From Linum tenue (lineage: Eukaryota > Streptophyta > Magnoliopsida > Malpighiales > Linaceae), in the NCBI GenBank assembly GCA_946122785.1, contig CAMGYJ010000005.1, forward strand, positions 65,918,200 through 65,982,199: a DNA stretch of 64,000 bases, in the 5' to 3' direction. Below the pieces are notes generated by a model. It saw nothing but the letters and a program-made list of their open reading frames with translations, was not told the DNA's origin and did no database searches. Numbering within the stretch: position 1 is the stretch's first letter; every line of letters begins with the position of its first letter. A program made the position numbers and the translations under genes. Positions 8,995 through 18,759 of this stretch are shown here, piece after piece.

Positions 8995-9997
8995 TAGGGC
9001 TGTAATTTCGGTTGCCGGTTAGCAGCTAACCGGCCGGTCTAACCGTTAACCACCGGTTAGAGGCTAACCGGTAACCGAAAATAACAGGGGCGGTCGGTTG
9101 GCGGATGCTTTAAGTGGTTAGGCGGTTAGCCGACGCCGGTTAACCGGCTAACCGACCGAAAAAATGACACCGTTTTGGCCTAGCTGAAACGACCCAACCC
9201 CATCTCCATCATTAGCATCCTCCCTCTCCCTCAGACCCTCTGTTCTAGGTCTCCATCCTCCCTCAGCCGCCACTCCCACAGCACATCCGACGATGACTCC
9301 GCCTCCAATCGCCTCGCCGGCCGCCGCCTCCCTCCAATCCACTCGTCGCCTCCCTCAAATTCCACGACGAGCAGAAGCCATTGTTCCGAGCCAAGGTCCC
9401 GCTGAGCATTCTGGGCTTGCCTTTCCAATCCGGAATCGTCGCCGACGAAGCCAAGGAGCTCTCCCTCAACCTCTCGACGTTCTTTGATTCCGGTTCGTCG
9501 TTCAAGGTCGCCTACCGCCCCAACGATTCGTGGAATCCGCTCTCCCTCGTGCTAAAGACGGGGTCGGGGTCGTCCGGGTCGTCCGACGTCTAGCCCGATG
9601 GTGATGAGCGCGGAGTTCAATTTGGTCGGGAAGGGGAACCCTAGCTTCATGCTTCATTTCAAGCCGAGGTTTGGGGATTTCTCGATCAAGAAGTCGCAGG
9701 CATCGTCGGGTTTGGAGAAGAGTAAGACCCATAACCCGAAATCTGATCATTTCCCTTTGCTGTCCGGTCTGTTTTGACCGGTTAACGGTCGGTTTTGGCG
9801 GTTAACTGTCGGTTCGTGGCGGGTACCGGTCGGGTTTTGGGGGTTGTCGGTCGGTCAGGCAGTTAAACCAAACCGCCCATCAATTTTCGGTTGACGGTGG
9901 TCATTGGTCAGGTCTCGGTTTAACCAAAAACCGAGATTTCAGTTTTCGGTTAATCTCGATTTTCGGTTAAACCGAAACCGACCGGTTGCCAGCCCTA
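8995..9997. mobile_element. hAT-type nonautonomous transposon carrying a plant gene fragment
   Basis: The left end TAGGGCTGTAATTTCGGTTG and the right end (inverted complement TAGGGCTGGCAACCGGTCGG) form an imperfect terminal inverted repeat rich in subterminal CGGTTA motifs. Flanking 8-bp duplications are CCTACACG (8987-8994) and CCTATACG (9998-10005), seven of eight matching. Length is 1003 bp. No transposase is present. The interior is a gene fragment (9290-9776). Confidence 0.78.
9290..9776 (+). pseudogene. Captured fragment of a conserved plant gene of unknown function
   Basis: A GC-rich coding stretch in two frames. First, to 9593: SLKFHDEQKPLFRAKVPLSI, LGLPFQSGIVADEAKELSLN, LSTFFDSGSSFKVAYRPND, SWNPLSLVLKTG. 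Then from 9598 in a shifted frame: MVMSAEFNLVGKGNPSFMLH, FKPRFGDFSIKKSQ, with a stop at 9774. It resembles the N-terminus of a conserved plant protein whose biochemical role I do not know, and I name no symbol. The frameshift near 9590 shows it is not functional here. Its base composition differs sharply from the AT-rich flanks, in keeping with capture of an exon. Confidence 0.65.
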
Positions 9998-10152
9998 CCT
10001 ATACGTCACAAACAATTAACTCCTAGTGAATTCTACACAAATTTGGTCAAAAGTGTCTTTACCCCTTTGTGTTCTAAGGGTTTCGGGTTCTAGTTTCAGT
10101 GGATAAACACAAAATAAATAAAAAATAAAAAGAGAAAAGAGAAGGTAAAAAT

Positions 10153-11580
10153 TGTCAAGAACCAGTTGGTCCCAATAACTCGAGTTGTTGGAAGAGGTTC
10201 AATCGTGTATCATATACCACACACAAACACGCCCCCTCAAACGAAAGCCACTCACAAGGGCTTGAAGATTGCACAGGTTTGAACACAAGAATCCATGTGC
10301 TTCACAAATGGGGGTCATCGGGATTCGAACACAAGACCTCTCGGTCACAGAAAGCTCTGATACCATGTCAAGAACCAATTGATCCCAATAACTCGAGTTG
10401 TTGGGAGAAGGTTATGTTGGATCTTATACAGGCCCATGTATGGTACTTAACCACTTCCGTACACGCCCCCTCAAACGAAAGCAGACTCATGGGCTTGAAG
10501 TTTGCACAGGACCGCCATACCATGTGCTTGAAAGACAACAGTTAATATTGGGGGTCGTGAGGACTTGAACACGTGACCTCAAGGACAAACCAGCTCTGAT
10601 ACCATGTCATAAACCAGTTGGTCCCAATAACTCGAGTTGTTGGGAGAAGGTTCTGCTGGATCTTATACCACTCTCTAACAGGCCCCCTCAAACGAGGGCC
10701 AACCCATGGGCTTGAAGTTTGCACAGGCCCACCATACCATGTGCTTGAAAGACAACTGTTAATATTGGGGGTCGTGGAGATTCGAACACATGACCTTTCG
10801 GTTCCAGGCTCTGATACCATGTCAAGAACCAGTTGGTCCCAATAACTCGAGTTGTTGGAAGAGGTTCAATCGTGTATCATATACCACACACTAACACGCC
10901 CCCTCAAACGAAAGCCACTCACAAGGGGTTGAAGATTGCACAGGTTTGAACACAAGAATCCATGTGCTTCACAAATGGGGGTCATCGAGATTCGAACACA
11001 AGACCTCTTGGTCACAGAATGCTCTGATACCATGTCAAGAACCAATTGATCCCAATAACTCGAGTTGTTGGGAGAAGGTTATGTTGGATCTTATACAGGC
11101 CCATGTATGGTACTTAACCACTTCCTTACACGCCCCCTCAAACGAAAGCCGACCCATGGGCTTGAAGTTTGCACAGGCCCACCATACCATGTGCTTGAAA
11201 GACAACAGTTAATATTGGGGGTCGTGGAGATTCGAACGCATGACCTTTCGGTTCCAGGCTCTGATACCATGTCAAGAACCAGTTGGTCCCAATAACTCGA
11301 GTTGTTGGAAGAGGTTCAATCGTGTATCATATACCACACACTAACACGCCCCCTCAAACGAAAGCCACTCACAAGGGCTTGAAGATTTCACAGGTTTGAA
11401 CACAAGAATACATGTGCTTCACAAATGGGAGTCATCGGGATTCGAACACAAGACCTCTTGGTCACAGAATGCTCTGATACCATGTCAAGAACAAATTGAT
11501 CCCAATAACTCGAGTTGTTGGGATAAGGTTATGTTGGATCTTATACAGGCCCATGTATGGTACTTAACCACTTCCTTACA
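10153..11580 (-). mobile_element. Tandem TRIM array: seven LTRs, six internal domains
   Basis: LTR copies (TGTCAAGAACC...AACA or ...TACA) lie at 10153-10229, 10366-10463, 10605-10680, 10820-10896, 11033-11130, 11270-11346 and 11483-11580. Lengths are 77, 98, 76, 77, 98, 77 and 98 bp. Each internal domain (about 136-152 bp) starts on the plus strand with CGCCCCCTCAAACG (a polypurine tract on the minus strand). It ends GCTCTGATACCA, the complement of TGGTATCAGAGC, the initiator-tRNA-Met primer site. Orientation is therefore minus. Flanks are AAAAT (left) and AGAAT (right), possibly a 5-bp target duplication with one change. There is no coding capacity. This fits terminal-repeat retrotransposons in miniature, which need an autonomous LTR element to move. 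An inverted, older copy is at 44107-44335. Confidence 0.87.
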
Positions 11581-12330
11581 AGAATCCCTCCCTCAATTCA
11601 AGCAACAAGTGGCATCAGAGTACGGTCATCGAAACTTACCTGCTAAACACCAAGCCACACATTTCCCGATAATCATTAGCAAAAACATAAATACCCACTT
11701 TATTGAGAAACACCAAACCACACGTTTGACTGAAATTTATTCTCACACAAACGGTAAAACTGACAACACCAACTTCATGAGAGGACAACTAAAAAAGATT
11801 GCAAATCAAGCAGCAGGCGCTATTACAATCGGGCTCGTTACTTTATGTGTCCCATGCATCTCATTCCATCTGACCCATCCTCGCGAAACCTCTTCCAAGT
11901 TACCTTTCAGATATGGAATACACAATGAGACTAGTACGAAGAACAACCATCTTCTACTACCATCGATTAAATACCCATCATCGAAAATTCTCATAATTCT
12001 ATAGACGGGAACCAGTTTCTAGTAAAGAGCGGTTCGAGCCATCGTACCGGAAAATATTCTTTACGATTGTTGGGACTTTTGGGACGAGGGTACACGTACG
12101 ATAGCCCGAGACCGGGTGACTAGGATTATGATAGAGTTGTGAACAACGTTCACTTTCCGAAAAGAATATTTACACCCTCTACAAAGCCTTGGGTTACAGG
12201 AAATTTCTCTCGAGGATAAAACTATCACCACTTTAGGTTCTAGGCTCAAGAAAACAAAAGCATACTTAGAAATTTTTGGAAGAAAGAAGAAGAATATGTT
12301 TGATGGCATGTGGCATCATCCACCCCACAC

Positions 12331-12341
12331 ATATTTATAGG
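12331..12341 (-). promoter_or_regulatory. TATA box of the LTR-like sequence
   Basis: Minus strand reads CCTATAAATATGTG about 300 bases from the putative LTR start at 12640, a usual LTR promoter placement. Confidence 0.45.
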
Positions 12342-12364
12342 GTCCGAATCCATGCATTGTTTCA

Positions 12365-12492
12365 TGAAAGGTTGCCTTTATCCATACGAAAGGTTGCCTT
12401 TATCCATATGAAAGGTTGTCTTTATTCATATGAAAAGTTATCCTTATCCATATGAAGGGTTGCCTTTATCCATAAGGTTATCCTTATCCATA
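12365..12492. repeat. 22-bp minisatellite, about 5.8 copies
   Basis: Five adjacent 22-bp units like TGAAAGGTTGCCTTTATCCA+TA start at 12365, 12387, 12409, 12431 and 12453. A shortened unit follows to 12492. They lie between the TATA box and the start of the LTR-like sequence, so they could be an LTR upstream repeat. Confidence 0.85.
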
Positions 12493-12640
12493 AAGTAATG
12501 CAACCGCCACTAAGCCAAAGGGATGTGTCCCTTCATGGAATTAGAATATCGTTTCGGTTGGTCTAATACCAAACCGATTGGTCGGTCCAACCCAAAACCG
12601 ATTTGACTTGGTTAGTCTGGTTCAACCAAATTTCCAACAG

Positions 12641-15200
12641 ATCCCGCTCCCATCAATCTCTGGTAACTCTAGCAAAGGACCAAATGGTAACCATGTGTCA
12701 CTCCAAAATTTGATATCTGAACATGTCCCAATTCTCCAGCGAAATCCATTTTTGAGGAGGTTTTAGCTTTTGACAATTCCCTTCCAAAGCATCGAAGCTG
12801 TTTGGCCAACCTTCTTCAAATCTCCATATTTATGTGTTAAAACTTTTACCCATAATTTATCTTTTTGGATTTTAAATAACCATGCCAATTTACCTAGCAA
12901 GGTTGTACTTGTGTCGCGTGATCGTCTAATGCCCAATCCTCCACCATTCTTTGACCTTGTCACTGTACGCCATTTGACGAGCGCCATCTTTCGTTGCTCT
13001 TAAGTACCTCCCCAAAGGAAATTCCGAGCTACTCTGTCTAACTGCTTGCAAGTCTCCTCAGGTAGCCACGTTGATTACATAGTGTGGATCGGCAATGCAG
13101 AAAGTGTAGATTTTATATAAGTATCCTTTCCCGCCAATGACAACATGCAACTTTTCCATCCCGATAGCCCCATTTGCAGCTTTTCCAATAGTGGGAAGTA
13201 AAGTTCCTCGCTCTTTCTTTCATGGATGAGAGGAACTCCTAGATATCTGCCGAGATTCGGGTTCATTTGAATTCCCAATGTGGTAGAAGTCTCAGCTTTG
13301 GCAACAAGTGGGCTTGATTGGGAGAAGAAGACCACGGATTTAGAGGGATTGACCAATTGCCCTGAAGCTTGAAAAAACACTTCAAATACCCCTTTGATAG
13401 CAGTGGCTTGTTGATTATTAGCTTTAGCGAATAAAAGAAGATCACATGCGAAGAAGAGATGAGACAACTTTGATCCATTTCTGCTAACCTGTACTGCTTG
13501 CCAGGTTACATCTTCTACCTTGGCATTGATAATTTTTCCATACATAATGAGAATAAATATGGTGATAGAGGATCACCTTGTCTCAGTCCTCGAGTTGGAG
13601 AGAATCCCTCTGTAGGTGCACTATTGATCATAATAGCCAACTTAGCTTGGGAAATACAGAACATAATTAGCTTGATCCACTTTTCCGGAAACCCAAAGAA
13701 CACCAGAGTGTCCTATACAAACTCCCAACTCAGCCGATCATATGCTTTGATCAAATCAAGTTTGATAATCATGGCAACATTCTTTCCCTTTCTCTTCCTA
13801 ATGTTGTGTATCACCTCTTGAACAATAACAACATTGCCATGTGTAGCTCTTCCTGGAACAAAACTAGCTTGAGTAGGCCCAATCAATTCATCTAAATGGG
13901 GTGTAACCTGTTAACAAGTGTCTTTATCACAATCTTGAAAAGCACATTACACAAAGAGATAGGACGAAACTGTGATGGGGCATTGGGTAATTGCTCTTTA
14001 GGTATCAACAACACTAGAGCTTCTGCCACAGAGGCATTGAAAGAGCCAGTTTGAAATGCCTCTGCAACAAATTTCCATACCCCATTTTGTGAGTTTCTCC
14101 CAAAACCTCTAATAAAATATAGGAGAGAATCCATCGGGGCCAGGAGCTTTCATGCCAAAAACTGCTGCCTGAACTTCCTCGAGTGAGATAGGGTATGTCA
14201 GCGACCTGCAAGTGTTCTGACTCAAGGGTGGCCGAGGTATCACCAGGGGAAGTAAGATTCGCCGGCTAGTGGTTTTCGGTGCAAATAATTCACTCAAACA
14301 AGAAGATAATAGCATAAAAATTCCCCGATGGTATGTGACCCAGTTTCCTTGATCATCTTTCAAGCATTCAATTCTATTTCGTTTATGACGAACCTTTGTT
14401 AAAGTATGAAAGAACTTGGTGCATCTATCCCCATCGGCCAACCATTTGAGGCGTGATTTTTGGAGCCATAAACTTTCCTCCGTCCGGAGTACAGAAGCAT
14501 ATTCTACATTCAATTGTTGTTGAATCATCGACAACTGAAATGAGGGAGCTGCTGCTAGCTCACTCTCGATCCCTTTCTGACGAGCATGAAGCCGATTCTT
14601 ATTAGAGAATATGTTTCCCAATCTTGTACGGTTCCAATTGAGTGACTCTTCTTTAGCGGTTTCTAGCATAGATAAAATCTGAGGATCCTTTCTTCCACCA
14701 CTGAATTGACTAATTTAGAGTAATTAGGGCATTCAAACCACATTGCTTCAAAACGAAAGGGTCTATTGTATGGAAGTCGAGCCAATCCCGTCGTTCGAAG
14801 ACACAACGGGGAGTGATCGGAGCCAACTCTTGGAATGTGAAGAACTAATGCCTCTGGAAACAATAATCTTCCTTCAACGTTTGAAAACAACCCTGTCCAG
14901 CCATCCCTGAATCACCCTAAATCTGCTATCCCTTCTCGACCAAGTGAATCGCGGTCCCTGAAAACCCAAATCAACGAATCCAAACAAATTCAAATTATTT
15001 TGAAAAGCTATGCAACGACTTAGTGAAGCAGGTCTACCGCCTTTCTTTTCAGAGGGTATTGCGATATCGTTCAAATCTCTCATAAGCACCCATGGGATAT
15101 CACAAGTACTGGCGAAATCTTGAAACCAATTCCACATGATTTGGCGGGCTGGAGGGTACAGATAATAATGGGGAGTGTGCATTGTGGGCTGGAAAAATTC
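12641..15200 (-). pseudogene. LINE (L1-type) ORF2, decayed (LINE B)
   Basis: Minus-strand fragments in order. Endonuclease C-terminus: about 15190-14880 (IPWVLMRDLNDIAIPSEKKG) and 14890-14680 (HIPRVGSDHSPL, keeping the SDH catalytic motif). Linker and RT start: 14669-14109 (RLKWLADGDRCTKFFH, MKAPGPDGFSP). RT: 14134-13890 (VLLIPK, FRPISLCNVLFKI), 13703-13515 (GLRQGDPLSPYLF), and 13545-13075, where the catalytic box reads FFACDLLLF instead of FADD. Post-RT zone: 12987-12763 and on to 12641. At least four frameshifts separate them. The 3' side is cut at 12641 by LTR-like sequence, and the 5' side ends inside the endonuclease. Confidence 0.85.
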
Positions 15201-16290
15201 GGCTAATCAATGTTTCAGTTGGACCTGGGCTGTGAAGCCCAATGGGATGATAAAAATGCTTAAGCCTAAAAATTTAAAGGGTTGCTTAAGTCTTCCTAGT
15301 GGTCGTGGTTAAGAATTTAGATTGTTAATGAAAAGTTAGTGATTAATGGACAGTTAAAGGTTATTCACATCCCACTTGTTCTCATGATCTCTTCTCTTTT
15401 CATCTTGCCGAGGACGACCAACCCAATCCTCCTCCCCACTCTCTCTCAGGTCTTTTCCCCGACGGATCTCTTCTTCTCTTGTTGCCGACAACCATCCCAA
15501 TACCAATTTCCCTATCTATACAGGTGTTTTGTTAGTCGCCATCAATCGGCAAGGGAGAAAGCCTGAAAACATTTTATCTTCGTCCCTCGTGTCTAGGGCC
15601 ATATTAGGATGCCCGTAGAGGACTCGATCACCTCGTGTTTTGAGCTATAACAGAGGCAAGTTTCTCCAAAATTGGTTAGAAATTTCTAAATGTGGTCCTT
15701 ACAACTACGTCATGAATTTTAGCAATTCATCATTTAAAATTTTTTAGTCATCAACATCCCCTTAGCAATTGTTTAATGTGGGTCTCATCCATTATTTTAA
15801 TCTTCCTTAACACATTGCAATTGAAAAGTTAGTGAGTAAGAAAAATAAAAAAAAGACAACAATTGCCTATGTGATATTGCTAGAAGACTTTCTAAATACA
15901 AATGGTTATAAAATTATGTTATATAACGTTATATATAACATAACGTGTATTTTATATAACAACTTAGACTGTGGGCACATTAATGAGTTACAATATACCT
16001 TGGCCAACTACAAACTAGTTATAGCGATGCGAATTATTAGGACATTGCAAATCATATGATTGAGTCATGAATAATGAGATCATTGGTGGACAATGATAAA
16101 ATCATAAATGTCCAGAAAGTTGAGAAAGTGACATCATGATTTTTTCAACTCAAATCTTATACAATCTCAATTGCAAAAAAAAGTATAATGAATGGAGGAA
16201 AGAAAAGAAAACTTATAGACATATATGCCTACCATAACATCATCTTTGATTCTGTAAAATCTCCTGCCATCGACTATCGCAATTCTTCTT
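15201..16290. other. AT-rich intergenic stretch
   Basis: I recognise no gene. Notable items are a pyrimidine-rich segment (15380-15480) resembling a plant 5' leader, and an AT palindrome around 15918-15950 built from TTATATAACGTTATATA. The open frames here have no recognisable composition. Confidence 0.5.
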
Positions 16291-16295
16291 CAACA

Positions 16296-16905
16296 ATGGC
16301 TGCCATAAATCTCTATCTTCTTCTCAACTTCCTCTCCATCCTCTGTTGTGCTACAACACACACAGAGCCTCATCCCCAACACATACATTGTCCAGCTGGA
16401 CAATGAACTCCAAAAGCCCTCCCCTTTCCCCACTCATGAATTCTGGCACTTATCACTTCTGCAATCCTTAGCCGACCCTATAGCCGACGAAGAGCTGTTC
16501 CTCTACAGCTACACTTATGTTATGCATGGGTTTAGCTGTAGATTGACAGAAGCCCAACTCTCCGAGATAGAGAAGTGGTCGGCCCATGTTGTCACTTACC
16601 CGGAGACCTTCGGGAAGCTCCTCACTACTCACACTCCGGAGTTCATCGGGCTGCACCATGACTCGGGGTTGTGGCCGAATTCCTCCTACGACGAAGGGAT
16701 CATCATAGGAGTCAATCGACACGGCCATCAAGCAAGAGCTTCCATGACCATGGTAAGCCAGCGGTTCCATAGAAGTGGAAGGGGTGATGCGAAGAGACAT
16801 ACCACTTCAAGCCTTCACACTTCAACCGGAAGCTGATCGGATCTCGATTCTTCCCACCTTTTCTTATTACCAAAGTCACTTTGTGCGACTTGGCATATAA
16901 CTAGC
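16296..16905 (+). pseudogene. Subtilisin-like serine protease (plant subtilase), 5' part, frameshifted
   Basis: Plant subtilases are secreted proteases made as a prepro-protein (signal peptide, I9 inhibitor propeptide, S8 catalytic domain). An ATG at 16296 opens a hydrophobic signal-like segment (MAAINLYLLLNFLSILCC). A frameshift near 16360 leads to the I9 domain (NTYIVQLDNELQ, LFLYSYTYVMHGFSCRLTEA) and the junction motif TTHTPEFIGL followed by SGLWPNSSYDEGIIIGV. The catalytic Asp codon (expected GVIDTG) sits at 16718-16720 but is out of frame because of one extra A near 16714. Past 16770 homology continues in another frame with a stop (FKPSHFNRKLIGSRFF). The His and Ser regions are absent. 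Diverged pieces of the same family occur at 42768-44100. Confidence 0.83.
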
Positions 16906-17709
16906 CAAAAGAGGTGAAATGGCGCTATGAAGAGATATGATTTTAAGGCTTCATTGCAAAGTAACATAATTTTGTAGGAGGCTAATTTTTTCCTATTTTC
17001 GTATGAAGGACAACCAAGAGGTAAATCAAGTGGATAAGGTTAAAGCTTGATGTAAGAAAATGGGCAGAGTGTTCTCAATTTATATGCCAAGCGGAAACAA
17101 TAAATAATTTGGTAAGTGGAAAATGTGGGAAGTGTGATCTCCAAGGTGGTTAGAGTAGTTGCTAAATAGAAACAGTGTGGTGAGAGGTGAGTTTTATCAT
17201 ACATCTCTTTTAAAAAAAATACTAGTTAGTACTCTTAAGGGGGCCTATTGCATATGCAGTAACTTGAAAGAAAACCCTTGAAATGGGCTCATTCTGGACC
17301 CAAAAATCCTCAATGATATATAGGCCTACTCTCACACGACATCTAATACTACTTGTGGGTCTGTATCAGCCCAATCCCAGTGGAACTGAGTAATTAAACA
17401 AATAAACTATATCGGTTGAAAGTTTCAAATTGTAAGCCAATGTCCACTAAGCGTCTGAGCCTCGAAATCCAAAGCATACAAATTTATTTATATCCACCAC
17501 GGTAAAATACCTCGGGTAAACCACCCATAAGAGTCATATTTTGACTCTACTAAGGAGAATAGCCAACAATACTTTTCATACTGGATTAGTTGAAAATAAA
17601 AGTTTATCTGAAACTTGGTCTAAAATTCCTCAAAAAATTATATTATTTAGTTGACATGAATAGTTGAAGTGAATTCCACTAAAAGAAAGATGGATTATGG
17701 GCGGGCGGC
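16906..17709. other. Intergenic, nothing recognised
   Basis: AT-rich sequence with no recognisable coding similarity or terminal repeats. Confidence 0.5.
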
Positions 17710-18624
17710 CAGGGACGGAGCCAGCTTGTTAGTAGGAGGGGCTATGCCCCCCCCCCCCCCCCCCCCCAAAATTCTACATTCTGATTATGCAAGATGAAGA
17801 CAAAATGCGATATGTAGTCTAATGGCTTGGCATTCTCTCCTTTAACCATTAGGTTGAGGGTTCGAAGGCTGGTAAAGATATTAAATATAATTCTCATTTT
17901 AACTCCAAAAAATTTCAATTTGATCTTTTCTCATCCTTAAATTTCCCCATCTCCTCTTTTATCCTAAATTTTCAATTTAAAAATTTTCACTCCTCAAAAT
18001 TTTCAAGTCGTACAAGTTTCTTATTTTGATTAATTTTTTGTCAAATTTTTGCTACAATTGAAGTCCTTTTCAGCTATTTTCCTAAGGCTAAATTTTTTTT
18101 GTAGCAAATTTCGTTATTTTTGCTGATATTCAGTATAATTTCATTTTAACCCCAAAAAATTTCAATTTTATTTTTTCTCGTCCTCAAATTTTCCCCCATC
18201 TCCTCTTTTACCCTAAAATTTCAATTTTAAATTTCACTCCCCAAATTTTCCAAGTCGTACAAGTTTCTTATTTTGATTCATTTTTTTGTCTTAATTTTGT
18301 CAAATGTTTGCTACAATTGAAGTCCTTTTCAGCTATTTTCCTAAGACTAATTTTTTTATAGCAAATTACGTTATTTTTGTGTGTCTTATTATCCTAATAA
18401 TGTCAAAATTTTGCAGTTCTTTTGCAAAAATTTTCTTTCTCCATTAGTAATTTATGTTGTAAAAAATAGCATAATAAATTTTAATTTACATGGTATTTTG
18501 AATTATTTCAATAACTTTAAAGAACTCTAACCTACTAATTATGAGTTCACTTTTACATTATATTACGACACCTCTAAAAATTTAATTGCCCCCCCCCCTA
18601 CCTAAATTTCTGGCTCCGTCCCTG
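17710..18624. mobile_element. hAT-type nonautonomous element (915 bp)
   Basis: Terminal inverted repeat CAGGGACGGAGCCAG at the left and CTGGCTCCGTCCCTG at the right, perfect over 15 bp. This is a terminus typical of plant hAT elements. Candidate 8-bp target duplications are CGGGCGGC (17702-17709) and TGGGCGAC (18625-18632), differing by two transitions. No transposase reading frame remains. The interior holds a direct duplication (17885-18380) and C-runs near both ends (17747-17767 and 18589-18598). Confidence 0.85.
17885..18380. repeat. Two-copy direct repeat (~245 bp) within the hAT element
   Basis: Copy 1 (about 17885-18130) and copy 2 (about 18133-18380) share long blocks such as AAGTCGTACAAGTTTCTTAT and TTGAAGTCCTTTTCAGCTAT with scattered differences, so it is an internal tandem duplication that has diverged. 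Confidence 0.8.
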
Positions 18625-18759
18625 TGGGCGACTATATGGCATTGGGTGTAATGGGATCTAGAAATATTTTGCGATGAACGTACATGAAAACTCTCTTTGG
18701 ATAGCATCTAAGTAGTAATCTCACCCCAAGATGAGTGCTCTCCTATTCCGACACCACTT

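Larger units (their letters stand above)
11581..12640 (-). mobile_element. LTR-like sequence flanking and interrupting LINE B
   Basis: At 12640 the LINE reading frame stops and minus-strand sequence begins TGTTGGAAATTTGGTTGAAC, a typical LTR start. A minus-strand TATA box (12331-12341), then transcribed-region-like sequence down to about 12000, support an LTR promoter. The other LTR end, a primer site and a target duplication could not be located. The part from 11581 to 12000 has only chance open frames, and I recognise no protein in it. Confidence 0.45.

Noticed and set aside
10153..11580. Regularly spaced repeats reminiscent of a CRISPR array
   Set aside because: Repeat units are 76-98 bp LTRs with TG/CA ends, primer sites and polypurine tracts, and the 'spacers' are also repeats. 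The genome is eukaryotic.
11396..12004. 202-codon open frame running out of the TRIM array
   Set aside because: Its first part is TRIM LTR and internal sequence and the remainder resembles no protein. It is a chance frame in low-stop AT-rich sequence.
15339..15566. 75-codon frame after LINE B
   Set aside because: Pyrimidine-rich leader-like sequence without protein similarity. Start and stop are arbitrary.
17820..17880. tRNA gene in the hAT element
   Set aside because: Only a B-box-like GGGTTCGAAGG is present. No cloverleaf with an acceptor stem can be drawn.
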